64,000 bases of DNA from Mycolicibacterium holsaticum DSM 44478 = JCM 12374 (GCF_019645835.1 NZ_CP080998.1:1612001-1676000); one strand, 5' to 3'. Counted from the first letter of the stretch, positions 15,888 to 24,524 are shown. Numbers and translations: made by a program. The notes: a model not told the origin generated them from the sequence alone.

Positions 15888-17468
15888 ATGATGAGCGAGC
15901 CAGTACAGACCCCGTCCGGGATCCCGCTCGAACCCGTTTACGGACCCGGCGACCGGGCGGCGGACCCGCCTGCGCCGGGCACCTATCCGTTCACCCGCGG
16001 CAACTTCGCGAGCGGTTACCGCGGCAAGACGTGGACGTTCCGGCAGTACTCGGGGTTCGGGACGGCCGAGGAGTCCAACCGCCGCTACCGCTATCTGCTC
16101 GATCAGGGCGGAACCGGGCTCTCGGTGGCGCTGGACCTGCCGACGCAGTGCGGCTATGACTCCGATGACCCGGAGTACGGCGAGGAGGTCGGTCGCGTCG
16201 GCGTCGCCGTCGACACGCTGGCCGACGCGGAGATCCTGTTCGACGGCATACCGCTGGACCAGATCTCCACGAGCTTCACGATCAACGGCACGGCCGCGAT
16301 CCTGCTGGCGTTCTATGTCGCCGCCGCCGAGAAGAAGGGTGTGCCGCGCGAGAAGCTCACCGGCACCATCCAGAACGACATTCTCAAGGAGTATGCATCG
16401 CGCGGCACGTGGATCTGGCCGCCGGAACCCTCGTTGCGGCTGATCGCCGACACGATCGAGTTCTGCGCTGCCGAGGTGCCCCGGTTCAACGCGATCTCGG
16501 TGGCCGGTGCGCACTTCCGCGACGCGGGCGCCAACGCCGTTCAGGAAATGGCGTTCACCCTGGCCGACGGGGTCACGTACTGCGACACCGTCGTCGAGCG
16601 CGGCCGGATGACGATCGACAAGTTCGCCGCCCAGATCTCGTTCTTCTTCTACACCCACGGCGACTTCTTCGAGGAGATCGCCAAGTACCGCGCGGGACGG
16701 CGACGCTGGGCGACCATTGTGCGCGAGCGGTACGGCGCCACCACGGACAAGGCGTCGATGTTCCGCTTCGGCTGCGTGTCGGGTGGGGCCTCGCTATACG
16801 CGCCGCAGGCGCAGAACAACCTGGTCCGGGTCGCCTACGAGGCGATGGCCTCGGTGCTGGGCGGTGTGCAGTCGATGTTCACCGCGGCGTGGGATGAGCC
16901 GTTCGCGCTGCCCAGCGAGGAGTCGGCGACGCTGGCGCTGCGCACCCAGCAGATCCTGGCCTACGAGACCGGGGTGACCAAGGTGGCCGATCCGCTGGGC
17001 GGCTCGTACTTCGTTGAGGCTCTCACCGACGCCACCGAGGAGAAGATCATCGAGATCATGAGCGATCTCGAGCAGCACGGCGGCATGGTGCGCTGCATCG
17101 AGGACGGTTACCTGCAGGGTCTGATCGCCGACGAGGCGTTCAAGATCCACCAGGAAGTCGAATCGGGTGTCCGGCCCGTTATCGGCGTCAACAAGTTCGT
17201 CGCCGAGGAGCCGCCACCCGAGATCGCCACCTACGAACTCGACGCCGAAGGGCGCGACCTGCAGCTCAAGCGGCTCGCCAAGGTGAAGGCAGAACGCAGT
17301 GACGGGGCCGTGAAGGAAGCCCTAGCGGCGCTTGCGGCATCGGCGGAAGGCGAGGACAACCTCATGCACAAGCTGATCGACTGTGCCAACGCGTACTGCA
17401 CGGTCGGTGAAATGGTGTCCACGCTCAAGTCGGTGTGGGGCGAATTCCAGCAGCCGGTGGTGTTCTGA
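15888..17468 (+). CDS. Coenzyme-B12 acyl-CoA mutase, large (catalytic) subunit
   Basis: This 526-aa protein is the TIM-barrel half of a methylmalonyl-CoA mutase-type enzyme without the B12 domain, which is the next gene. Two adjacent ATGs (15888 and 15891) are possible starts. Numbering from the second, Tyr 53 (FRQYSGFG) and Arg 171 (ASRGTWIWPPEP) align with the MCM residues that hold the substrate carboxylate. From memory isobutyryl-CoA mutase has Phe and Gln there, and 2-hydroxyisobutyryl-CoA mutase has Ile and Gln. This points to a dicarboxylyl-CoA substrate such as methylmalonyl-, ethylmalonyl- or a related CoA. Classic actinobacterial MCM is a MutA/MutB pair, so the split small form is unlikely to be the housekeeping enzyme. 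Confidence 0.9.
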   Translation: MMSEPVQTPSGIPLEPVYGPGDRAADPPAPGTYPFTRGNFASGYRGKTWTFRQYSGFGTAEESNRRYRYLLDQGGTGLSVALDLPTQCGYDSDDPEYGEEVGRVGVAVDTLADAEILFDGIPLDQISTSFTINGTAAILLAFYVAAAEKKGVPREKLTGTIQNDILKEYASRGTWIWPPEPSLRLIADTIEFCAAEVPRFNAISVAGAHFRDAGANAVQEMAFTLADGVTYCDTVVERGRMTIDKFAAQISFFFYTHGDFFEEIAKYRAGRRRWATIVRERYGATTDKASMFRFGCVSGGASLYAPQAQNNLVRVAYEAMASVLGGVQSMFTAAWDEPFALPSEESATLALRTQQILAYETGVTKVADPLGGSYFVEALTDATEEKIIEIMSDLEQHGGMVRCIEDGYLQGLIADEAFKIHQEVESGVRPVIGVNKFVAEEPPPEIATYELDAEGRDLQLKRLAKVKAERSDGAVKEALAALAASAEGEDNLMHKLIDCANAYCTVGEMVSTLKSVWGEFQQPVVF

Positions 17469-17887
17469 TGGCCTCCGCGCAGGACAGCCCGGTCCGCGTC
17501 CTGGTCGCCAAGCCCGGTCTGGACGGCCATGACCGCGGCGCCAAGATCGTCGCACGCACCCTGCGTGACGCCGGCTTCGAGGTGATCTACACCGGGATCC
17601 GGCAGCGCATCGAGGACATCGTCTCGATCGCGCTGCAGGAAGACGTTGCACTGGTGGGCCTTTCGATCCTGTCGGGCGCACACGTGGCGCTGACCGCGCG
17701 CACCGTCGATGCGTTGCGGGCGGCCGACGCAGGCGACATCGCGGTCGTGGTGGGCGGCACCATTCCGCAGGGTGACGTGCCCAAGTTGCTCGAAGCCGGT
17801 GCGGCTGCGGTGTTTCCCACCGGGACGGCGCTGGACACGCTCGTCGACGAGGTGCGCAAACTGACCTCGGAACGAGTAAGCGAATGA
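17468..17887 (+). CDS. Acyl-CoA mutase small subunit, cobalamin-binding
   Basis: This 139-aa stand-alone B12-binding domain carries the base-off/His-on motif DGHDRG (Asp 19, His 21, Gly 24), then LSILSGAH and VGGTIPQGD. It binds the lower face of adenosylcobalamin and completes the mutase encoded just upstream. The ATG shares one base with the upstream TGA, so the subunits should be made in equal amounts. The size matches small subunits of isobutyryl-CoA-type mutases. The chaperone MeaB is encoded 10 kb downstream at 27444, in the same gene group. Confidence 0.93.
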   Translation: MASAQDSPVRVLVAKPGLDGHDRGAKIVARTLRDAGFEVIYTGIRQRIEDIVSIALQEDVALVGLSILSGAHVALTARTVDALRAADAGDIAVVVGGTIPQGDVPKLLEAGAAAVFPTGTALDTLVDEVRKLTSERVSE

Positions 17888-17940
17888 CCGCGGGCCCTGC
17901 TCGCCGGGGATCATTTACTACGTCACGGGGAGAGGGTTAG

Positions 17941-18897
17941 ATGCGGCTCGGTGTGATGATCGGGGCCGAGCGCGGCGATATGGCGCGCAAGGTCAAGAAG
18001 TTGCTCGACGACATCGAGTGGGCCGAGGCCGCCGGACTGGACACCGCGTGGATGCCCCAGGTGCCCAACGACTTCGACTGCCTGACCATGGTGACCTTGA
18101 TGGGCGGACGCACCTCGCGCATCGAGTTGGGCACGGCCGTCGTCCCGCTGCAGGCGCAGCACCCGATCGCGCTGGCGCGCCAGGCGCTGTCCGTGCACGC
18201 CGGGATCGGCGGCCGGTTGGCGCTGGGTGTGGGGCCGTCGCACCACTGGATCGTGCGCGACATGCTCGGCATCCCTTACGAGCGGCCCGCCGCCTACACC
18301 CGCGACTATCTCGAGGTGCTCAACGCCGCGCTGGCCGGGCCCGGTGACGTCGACGTGGACAACGACACGTTCACCGTGCACAACCCGACCGTGCTCGGCG
18401 CCGAGTCGCCGATGCCGGTGCTGGTGGCCGCGCTCGGGCCGGTGATGCTGCAGATCGCCGGTGAGCGCGCCGACGGGACCGTGTTGTGGATGGCCGACGA
18501 GAAGGCCATCGGTGAGCACATCGCGCCGAAGATCAACAAGGCGGCCGCGGAGGCGGGTCGTCCGGCGCCGCGCATCGTCGCCGGAATTCCGGTGTGCCTG
18601 TGTGCGAATTCGGAGATCGACGCGGCGAAGGATCGAGCGAACCGGATTCTGGCCGAGGCGGAGACGTCACCGAACTACCAGCGGCTGTTGGACCGCGGCG
18701 ATGCGCGCGACGTCGGCGACCTGTGCGCTGCCGGCGACGAAGACGCCATCCTTGCGCGCTTCAAGAAGTTCGCCGACGCCGGAGTCACGGACCTGTCGGT
18801 GCGGTTGTTGCCGATCGGGGACAACCGCGACGAGCTGATCGCGTCGAAATACCGGACGCGCGAGGTGATCGCGGAACTGGCCAAGGCTGTGCGATGA
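17941..18897 (+). CDS. LLM-class F420-dependent oxidoreductase
   Basis: This 318-aa luciferase-fold protein has the typical opening RLGVMIGAERGD, the strand MPQVPNDFDC and a GGRLALGVGPSHH motif near residue 90. Mycobacterial members of this length usually bind F420 rather than FMN, but the cofactor is not proven by sequence. The ATG follows GGAGAGG. Its TGA overlaps the first ATG of the 32-bp repeat chain that leads into the CoA-transferase. Its place between mutase and CoA-transferase suggests a redox step on a CoA ester or the corresponding acid. Confidence 0.88.
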   Translation: MRLGVMIGAERGDMARKVKKLLDDIEWAEAAGLDTAWMPQVPNDFDCLTMVTLMGGRTSRIELGTAVVPLQAQHPIALARQALSVHAGIGGRLALGVGPSHHWIVRDMLGIPYERPAAYTRDYLEVLNAALAGPGDVDVDNDTFTVHNPTVLGAESPMPVLVAALGPVMLQIAGERADGTVLWMADEKAIGEHIAPKINKAAAEAGRPAPRIVAGIPVCLCANSEIDAAKDRANRILAEAETSPNYQRLLDRGDARDVGDLCAAGDEDAILARFKKFADAGVTDLSVRLLPIGDNRDELIASKYRTREVIAELAKAVR

Positions 18898-18988
18898 GCG
18901 CTTGCGCGAAGAGCCGAGGGCAGCGATGAGCGCTTGCGCGAAGAGCCGAGGGCAGCGATGAGCGCTTGCGCGAAGAGCCGAGGGCAGC
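18893..18988 (+). repeat. Three tandem 32-bp repeats forming coupled 11-codon mini-ORFs
   Basis: Three perfect 32-bp units occupy 18893-18924, 18925-18956 and 18957-18988; a fourth begins and runs into the CoA-transferase start. Each unit contains ATGAGCGCTTGCGCGAAG and encodes MSACAKSRGQR followed by TGA. Every TGA overlaps the next ATG as ATGA. The LLM stop overlaps mini-ORF 1 at 18894, and mini-ORF 3 ends inside the CoA-transferase ATG at 18990. The mini-ORFs are 18894-18929, 18926-18961 and 18958-18993. The last 16 bases of the junction (AGGGCAGCGATGAGCG) also occur at 443-458, before the VWA gene, suggesting a dispersed element. Confidence 0.9.
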
Positions 18989-18989
18989 G

Positions 18990-20057
18990 ATGAGCGCTGC
19001 GGCGCCGCTCGCCGGTATCCGCATCCTGGAAGTCGGCGTCATGCTGGCCGGTCCGTACGCGACGATGCTACTGGCCGATCTCGGCGCCGAGGTGATCAAG
19101 ATCGAGCCGCCCGGTGGCGAGATCTCGCGTCAGGTCTCCGACAGCTACTTCGCCAGCCTGAACCGCAACAAGAAGAGCGTCGTGCTGGATCTGCGGTCAG
19201 AGACCGGGCGGCAGCGGTTGGGTGAGCTGGTCGCGAGCTCACATGCGCTGCTGGTGAATATGAAGCCGTCGGCGATCAAGAAGCTGGGCTTGACCTACGC
19301 CTCGCTGCGGCAGTTCAACGAGCGGATCGTGTGTGTGGCGCTGACGGGTTTCGGCCTGGACGGCGGCGACGACCCGGCGTTCGACTACGTCATCCAGGCG
19401 GCGACCGGGGTGGCGATGATGACCGGTGACCCGGCCGGTCCACCCACGCTGCCCGGCTATTCGTCGGCGGACAATTCCACCGGTCTGACCGCGGCGTTGG
19501 GCCTGTTGGCCCAGATCGTCTCGGGGCGCGGCGGTCAGGTGGATGTGTCGCTGCGCGATGTGATGTTGTCGCAGTTGAACTACCGCGCGTCAGCGTATCT
19601 CAACGACGGCGCACCGCCGCTGCGCTATCCGATGGGTGCGCATTCGTATTACGTTCCAGCGCAGCTGTTCTTGACAGCTGACGGCTACCTGGCGCTGTTC
19701 ATCACCCACGACGCGTTCTGGCGGTCCTTCTGCGCGGAGGCAGGGATCGACGGCTTCCCGACGATGGCGGAGCGGGCAGCCAAACGCGACGAGGTGCTGG
19801 CGGTCGTGTCGGCCGCGCTGGCCACCGACACCGCGACGGGCTGGGAGGCGCGACTACGTCCGCTGGGCATTCCGGTTTCGGCGGTCCGGACGCTGCCCGA
19901 AGCGCTGGAGGCCACACCGGAGGTGGTGGTCACCGCGGGTGATTTCCGGTTGGTGCGCAGCCCGATTCGCATCGATGGGTACGAACCAGATTACCGCCCG
20001 GCCCCAGGGGTCGACGAGCACGGTGGTGCCGTTCGGCCCGCGGCTCACTCGTCGTAG
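18990..20057 (+). CDS. CaiB/BaiF family III CoA-transferase
   Basis: This 355-aa protein has the family III opening (GIRILEVGVMLAGPYATMLL), LGAEVIKIEPPGGE, and FDYVIQAATG, whose Asp is the expected acyl-anhydride nucleophile. It moves CoA between carboxylic acids; alpha-methylacyl-CoA racemases share the fold and cannot be excluded. The ATG at 18990 is chosen because it is the end point of the coupled mini-ORF chain; an in-frame start at 18966 lies inside the last repeat. Its 3' end overlaps the convergent ferredoxin gene by 13 bases. Confidence 0.9.
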   Translation: MSAAAPLAGIRILEVGVMLAGPYATMLLADLGAEVIKIEPPGGEISRQVSDSYFASLNRNKKSVVLDLRSETGRQRLGELVASSHALLVNMKPSAIKKLGLTYASLRQFNERIVCVALTGFGLDGGDDPAFDYVIQAATGVAMMTGDPAGPPTLPGYSSADNSTGLTAALGLLAQIVSGRGGQVDVSLRDVMLSQLNYRASAYLNDGAPPLRYPMGAHSYYVPAQLFLTADGYLALFITHDAFWRSFCAEAGIDGFPTMAERAAKRDEVLAVVSAALATDTATGWEARLRPLGIPVSAVRTLPEALEATPEVVVTAGDFRLVRSPIRIDGYEPDYRPAPGVDEHGGAVRPAAHSS

Positions 20058-20362
20058 CTGACGCTTACCGACTCGGTGTCCGGAACGGCTTGGCAGGTCA
20101 GGATGTATCCCTCTTCGACCTCATCGGGCTCCAGGGCGTCGTTGACGCGCATGGTGGCGCGGCCTGCGATGAGCTTGCCCATACATGTGCCACAGTTGCC
20201 GGCTTCACACGAGAATGGCGGAGACAGACCGGCGCGGCGCGCGCTCTCCAGCAGCGTCTCGTTCGGCATCCGGGGGACCGAGACCTTTTTGTGGTCGAGG
20301 ACGATCGTCACCTGTGCCGCGCCGCCGTCGGCGGACGGATCAGGCATCGGATCTGCCGTCAT
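20045..20362 (-). CDS. Plant-type [2Fe-2S] ferredoxin
   Basis: This 105-aa protein has the cluster motif CEAGNCGTC (Cys 52, 57, 60) and a fourth Cys at about 90 (YILTCQAVP). The fold and spacing are those of plant-type ferredoxins that feed oxygenases or desaturases. No oxygenase is adjacent, so the partner may be the LLM enzyme, a distant P450 or a Rieske oxygenase outside the region. It is transcribed away from the acyl-CoA ligase at 20474, and the palindromic operator at 20397 lies between them. Confidence 0.92.
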   Translation of the reverse strand: MTADPMPDPSADGGAAQVTIVLDHKKVSVPRMPNETLLESARRAGLSPPFSCEAGNCGTCMGKLIAGRATMRVNDALEPDEVEEGYILTCQAVPDTESVSVSYDE

Positions 20363-20396
20363 CGAACCTCTCCTGGCATATGGGTTCTAACAGAAA

Positions 20397-20411
20397 GAGA
20401 ATATCATTCTC
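20397..20411. promoter_or_regulatory. Palindromic operator GAGAAT-N3-ATTCTC
   Basis: GAGAATATCATTCTC is a perfect 6+6 inverted repeat with a 3-base centre. It lies 35 bases upstream of the ferredoxin start and 63 bases upstream of the ligase start, in an unusually AT-rich patch. A further half-site (GCTATTCTCAG) follows at about 20423-20433. The same palindrome recurs at 26251. A TetR-type dimer is the likeliest binder, by inference. Confidence 0.72.
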
Positions 20412-20473
20412 GTTTAATGATACGCTATTCTCAGTGCATCGTAGAACTCGGCAGCGGCCAGTGAGGACAGGGT

Positions 20474-21871
20474 GTGAGTGAGCCGACCGCGCTCGTTTTC
20501 GAGGACCGCGAGTACACCCTGCCTGAACTCGATGATCTCGCTGCCGCAATGGCGGGGGCCCTGGAACGTCGCGGGGTAGCGGCCGGGCAGCGCGTCGCGC
20601 TGATGTCGTCCAACCGGCCCGAGTTCGTCATCGCACTGCGGGCCATCTGGGGACTGGGTGCGGCCGCGGTCCTGCTCAGTCCGGCATGGCGGCGCGGGGA
20701 GGTCGAACACGCGCTGGCGTTGACGGCGCCGACGCACGCGGTGGGCGACCATCCGGTGCTCGGCGAGTTGATGCCGATGTTGCACCTCGACGAGCCGCTC
20801 ACCCCGCAGCGACGTGCGCTTGTGTCACCCGCGCCAGAATCCGACGCGCTGTTCGTGTTCAGCTCCGGCACCACCGGCATGCCCAAGGCGGTGCGGCATA
20901 CCCACGGCGGTTTCGCCGTCGCCGTGCGGCACTGGCGCGACGCCCTCGGGCTGTCGGCGGCCGACCGGATGCAGATCATGACGCCGCCGTCGCACATCTT
21001 GGGCCTGCTGAACATCGTGATGGCCCTGGACACCGGGGCGTGGATCCGGCTGCACCGCCGGTTCGACATCGATGCGATGTTGGCGCACATCGAATCCGAT
21101 CGCATCACCGTCGAGATGGCTGTCGCGCCGATCGCGCTGGCGCTGGCCGCCCATCCGCGCCTGGACTCCTACGATCTGTCGTCGCTGCGCTACATCATGT
21201 GGTGCGCTACCCCGGTCACCGCAAGTGTCGCCGAAGCCGTCGCGGACAAGGCCGGGGTGAATTGGGTAACCGCCTACGGAACCAGCGAGTTGCCGGTCAT
21301 CTCGGGTAATTCGCTGGAAGGTGCGCGGCTCGACACCGTCGGGCGGCCGGTACCCGGGGTCGAGGTGCGCATCGTCTCGCTGGAGGACGGCGCGCTGTTG
21401 GCGACCGGTGAGGTCGGGGAGATCCAGGCCCGGTCGGATTCGGTGATGGCCGGCTACCTTCCGGATTCGGCTACGGCGCAGGCATTCTCGGACGGCTGGT
21501 ACCGGACCGGCGACGTCGGCTATCTCGACGACGCCGGCTGGCTGCGCATCACCGACCGGGCCAAGGAGATGATCAAGGTGCGTGGTTTTCAGATCGCCCC
21601 CGCCGAGATCGAGGGCGTCTTACATGGACACCCCGCCGTCGAGGACTGCGCGGTGTTCGGGGTGCCCGACCACGCCAACGGCGAGGCCGTGATCGCGGCC
21701 GTCAAAACGTGCGGCACGGTCAACGCCGACGAGTTGATCGCGTTGGTCACCAATTCTCTTGCGTCGTACAAGCGGCCGAGCCGGGTGGAGTTCGTCTCGG
21801 AGATCCCGCGGTTGCCATCCGGAAAGGTATTGCGTCGAGTGCTCAAGGAGCGTCTGTGGACGTCCGTCTGA
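20474..21871 (+). CDS. Acyl-CoA synthetase / AMP-dependent ligase
   Basis: This 465-aa ANL enzyme has P-loop SSGTTGMPKAVRHTH, the hinge region ITDRAKEMIKVRGFQIAP and catalytic Lys in LPSGKVLRRVLKE. It is shorter than typical FadD proteins (500-550 aa) but all core motifs are present. The start is GTG at 20474. It heads a rightward operon (ligase, two acyl-CoA dehydrogenase subunits, crotonase) controlled by the 20397 palindrome. Its stop lies 16 bases inside the next gene. It should supply the CoA ester that the dehydrogenase then oxidises. Confidence 0.9.
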   Translation: MSEPTALVFEDREYTLPELDDLAAAMAGALERRGVAAGQRVALMSSNRPEFVIALRAIWGLGAAAVLLSPAWRRGEVEHALALTAPTHAVGDHPVLGELMPMLHLDEPLTPQRRALVSPAPESDALFVFSSGTTGMPKAVRHTHGGFAVAVRHWRDALGLSAADRMQIMTPPSHILGLLNIVMALDTGAWIRLHRRFDIDAMLAHIESDRITVEMAVAPIALALAAHPRLDSYDLSSLRYIMWCATPVTASVAEAVADKAGVNWVTAYGTSELPVISGNSLEGARLDTVGRPVPGVEVRIVSLEDGALLATGEVGEIQARSDSVMAGYLPDSATAQAFSDGWYRTGDVGYLDDAGWLRITDRAKEMIKVRGFQIAPAEIEGVLHGHPAVEDCAVFGVPDHANGEAVIAAVKTCGTVNADELIALVTNSLASYKRPSRVEFVSEIPRLPSGKVLRRVLKERLWTSV

Positions 21872-22671
21872 CAAGTGAACAGCAACAGCTGCGCGAGGCC
21901 GCAGCCAAACTGGCCGACGACCTCGGTCCCGGTTCGGTCGCCGACCTCGACGACAACAGCCGGCGTGCGCGGCTGGAAAAGGCGGTGGATGCCACCGGCT
22001 TTCGCACGCTGCGCTCGGACGGCGCGTCCGGCGTCGAGGTGGCCGTCGTCGCCGAGGAGTTCGCCCGCGGGCTGGTCGACGTGCCGTTCATCGGACGTGT
22101 GCTGGCCGATGACCTCAGCCGCCGCCTCGGCAGGGAATGGTCGGCTGCGGGCGCGCAGGCCAGTACCGTCGACCTGACGAAAGCGCTTGCCGGGGTGGTC
22201 GAGTCACCCGCGCAGCTGGCGGACCTCGACGACGAGAACGCCATCCGCTGGCGCGCGTTGGCGCTCACCGTCACGTGTGCGGATCTGGTCGGTGCGGCCC
22301 GCGGCACGCAGAACCTGGCTGTCGAGTACGCCAAGGTACGCGAACAGTACGGTGCGACGATCGGGTCCTATCAGGCGGTCGGTCACCTGTTGGCCGAAGC
22401 GCTGGCGCTCATCGAGGGGTCGATCAGCGTGCTGCGTCATGCGGCGTGGGCCGTCGACGAGTTGCCCGCCGCCGAGGCGGTCGAGGCCGCCCGGGTCGCC
22501 AAGATCTACTGTGCGCGTGCGGCGCTGACCGTATGCGAGACGTCGATCCAGGTGCACGGAGGCATCGGCAACACCTGGGAATGTCTTGCCCACGTGTACC
22601 TGCGGCGGGTGCTGGTCGCCACCGAGACGTGGCCTGTCAAGCTGGAGGAGCTGTCCATTGGACTTTCGTGA
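21856..22671 (+). CDS. Acyl-CoA dehydrogenase, small subunit of heteromeric type
   Basis: This protein is about 271 aa from GTG 21856, which follows AAGGAGC at 21845. A longer frame from 21709 lies inside the ligase gene and is rejected. It keeps C-terminal ACAD features (REQYGATIGSYQAVGH and VHGGIGNTWE), but the N-terminal domain is short compared with the usual 380 aa. In mycobacterial sterol side-chain breakdown such short FadEs pair with a second FadE as alpha2-beta2 enzymes. The next gene overlaps it by 14 bases and is the expected partner. Confidence 0.85.
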   Translation: MDVRLTSEQQQLREAAAKLADDLGPGSVADLDDNSRRARLEKAVDATGFRTLRSDGASGVEVAVVAEEFARGLVDVPFIGRVLADDLSRRLGREWSAAGAQASTVDLTKALAGVVESPAQLADLDDENAIRWRALALTVTCADLVGAARGTQNLAVEYAKVREQYGATIGSYQAVGHLLAEALALIEGSISVLRHAAWAVDELPAAEAVEAARVAKIYCARAALTVCETSIQVHGGIGNTWECLAHVYLRRVLVATETWPVKLEELSIGLS

Positions 22672-23746
22672 TTCACCGGAGGAAGCCGCGTTCCGCGTCC
22701 GGTTGCGCGACTGGCTGACCGAGCAGAAGGGCAGGTTCCCGACGTCGGGGGACGAGTACTGGGCCGCCCAGGGCGCCTGGCATCAGGCGTTGTATCGGGC
22801 CGGCTTTTTCGGGACGTCGTGGCCGAAGAAGTACGGCGGACAGGACCTTCCGCCGGTGTACGACGTCATCGTCGACGAGGAGATCGCCAAGGCCGGCGCA
22901 CCCGCGCGGCCCAGCCTGGGATACCTCGTCGTGGGGCTGTCCCACCACGGCAACGAGGACCTGCGGCAACGGTTTCTGCCGGGCATGATCAACGGCACCG
23001 AGCGGTGGTGCCAAGGCTTTTCGGAGCCCGGCGCGGGATCGGATCTGGCGTCGCTGACCACCACCGCCTTGCGCGACGGCGACGAGTACGTGATCTCCGG
23101 GCACAAGATCTGGACCAGCTACTCCGACGTCGCCGACTGGTGTCTCGTCCTGGCCCGCACCGACAGAGACGTCCCGAAGCACAAGGGAATCTCGGCGTTC
23201 ATCGTCTCCATGCATCAGCCGGGCATCGAGCAGCGGCCGCTGAAGATGATCAGCGGCGTCACCAAGGAATTCGGTCAGGTCGGTTTCGACGGCGCCCGGG
23301 TGCCCGCCGACCAGATGGTGGGCGAGCCCGGGGACGGCTGGAAACTGGCGATGACCGTGGTCAGCCACGAGCGCGAGCCGTCGACGCTGGGCTTCTCGGC
23401 GCGGTACGGAAAGCTGGTCCGCCAGTTGGCCTCCCGAGTCGACGGCGCGACGCCCGAAGAGCTGTCCTGGGCCTGGGTGCAGACCGAGATGCTGCGGTTG
23501 CACGTGCGCAGGCGGTTGTCGGAACAGCTCGACGGCATCACCCACGGACCCCAGGGGTCCCTCGACAAGCTGCTGATGACCTGGGTCGAGCAGTCCGTCG
23601 GCCACGCCGCGCTGGCGACGGTCGGCACCGACGACCAGGAGCTGTTCGGTGCGTACATGTACAGCCGGGCGCAAAGCGTCATGGGCGGTACCTCACAGAT
23701 TCAGAAGAACATCATCGCGCAACGCATTCTCGGATTGGGGTCCTGA
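22658..23746 (+). CDS. Acyl-CoA dehydrogenase, large subunit of heteromeric type
   Basis: Starting at TTG 22658 (GGAGG at 22644-22648) gives 362 aa. FAD-binding features GFSEPGAGSDLASL and GHKIWTSYSD are present. Where homotetrameric medium-chain enzymes carry the catalytic Glu (YEGTSQIQ), this protein has VMGGTSQIQ. The base must therefore come from elsewhere, as in IVD-type or heteromeric FadEs; the Glu in SHEREPS is a candidate. It is translationally coupled to the small subunit and followed by a crotonase, consistent with beta-oxidation of a ring- or branch-bearing acyl-CoA. Confidence 0.88.
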   Translation: MDFRDSPEEAAFRVRLRDWLTEQKGRFPTSGDEYWAAQGAWHQALYRAGFFGTSWPKKYGGQDLPPVYDVIVDEEIAKAGAPARPSLGYLVVGLSHHGNEDLRQRFLPGMINGTERWCQGFSEPGAGSDLASLTTTALRDGDEYVISGHKIWTSYSDVADWCLVLARTDRDVPKHKGISAFIVSMHQPGIEQRPLKMISGVTKEFGQVGFDGARVPADQMVGEPGDGWKLAMTVVSHEREPSTLGFSARYGKLVRQLASRVDGATPEELSWAWVQTEMLRLHVRRRLSEQLDGITHGPQGSLDKLLMTWVEQSVGHAALATVGTDDQELFGAYMYSRAQSVMGGTSQIQKNIIAQRILGLGS

Positions 23747-24513
23747 TGTACGACATGCCAGACGAAATCGATGTTCAAGCCGACGGTGCATTGCGCATCA
23801 TCACGCTGAACCGGCCCGACGACTTGAACGCGGTCAACGACGCCCTACACGTCGGGCTCGCGCGGCTCTGGGAGGCGCTCAACGAGGATGCCGACGCGCG
23901 CGCGGCGGTGATCACCGGCGCAGGCAGAGCCTTCTCGGCTGGTGGTGACTTCAACTACCTCGACGAGCTGCGCAACGACGAAGCCTTGCGCCAGAAGACG
24001 ATCAAACACGGTCGCGACATCGTGATCGGCATGGTGCGCTGCCGCATGCCGGTGGTCGCCGCGGTCAACGGTCCTGCGGTCGGGCTGGGCTGCAGCCTCG
24101 CGGCGCTGTCCGACGTCGTCTACATCGCCGACGGCGCGTTCTTCGCCGACCCGCACGTCTCGATCGGGCTCGTCGCCGCCGACGGCGGTCCGCTCGTATG
24201 GGGTTCGCAGATCAGCCTGCTGCAGGCCAAGGAGTTCGCGCTCACCGGTGTGCGGATCAACGCCCAGCGTGCCGTCGAACTCGGTATGGCCAATCACGTG
24301 GTCGAGGATCCGCTGGCCGAGGCCATCGCGTGCGCCAAGAAGCTGATCGAGCTTCCGCGCCAAGCCGTGGAGGCCACCAAGCGCCTGATGAACCTGCAAC
24401 TGGAGAAGTCGGTGCTCGCGTCGCTGGATTACGCCAACCTCGCCGAATACGTGTCGTTCGGCACGACCGACTTCAACAAGATCGTCGACGGGCTGATCGC
24501 GAAGAACAACTAG
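23746..24513 (+). CDS. Enoyl-CoA hydratase/isomerase family (crotonase fold), atypical
   Basis: This 255-aa crotonase-fold protein has the oxyanion-hole segments FSAGGDFNYL and GPAVGLGCSLA. The two catalytic Glu of true enoyl-CoA hydratases are not found. The first position is in GCSLAALSD, and the second, normally PE, is PH in FADPHVSIGL. It may therefore be an isomerase, hydrolase or lyase rather than a hydratase. ATG 23746 shares one base with the dehydrogenase stop. It is the last gene of the operon and faces the convergent SDR genes across an inverted-repeat region. Confidence 0.85.
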   Translation: MYDMPDEIDVQADGALRIITLNRPDDLNAVNDALHVGLARLWEALNEDADARAAVITGAGRAFSAGGDFNYLDELRNDEALRQKTIKHGRDIVIGMVRCRMPVVAAVNGPAVGLGCSLAALSDVVYIADGAFFADPHVSIGLVAADGGPLVWGSQISLLQAKEFALTGVRINAQRAVELGMANHVVEDPLAEAIACAKKLIELPRQAVEATKRLMNLQLEKSVLASLDYANLAEYVSFGTTDFNKIVDGLIAKNN

Positions 24514-24524
24514 CCGCTTTTCTT

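Noticed and set aside
18893..18988. Tandem repeats as a CRISPR array or VNTR-only element
   Set aside because: There are no spacers between the three units and no cas genes. The unit length and the ATGA junctions are better explained as coupled mini-ORFs.
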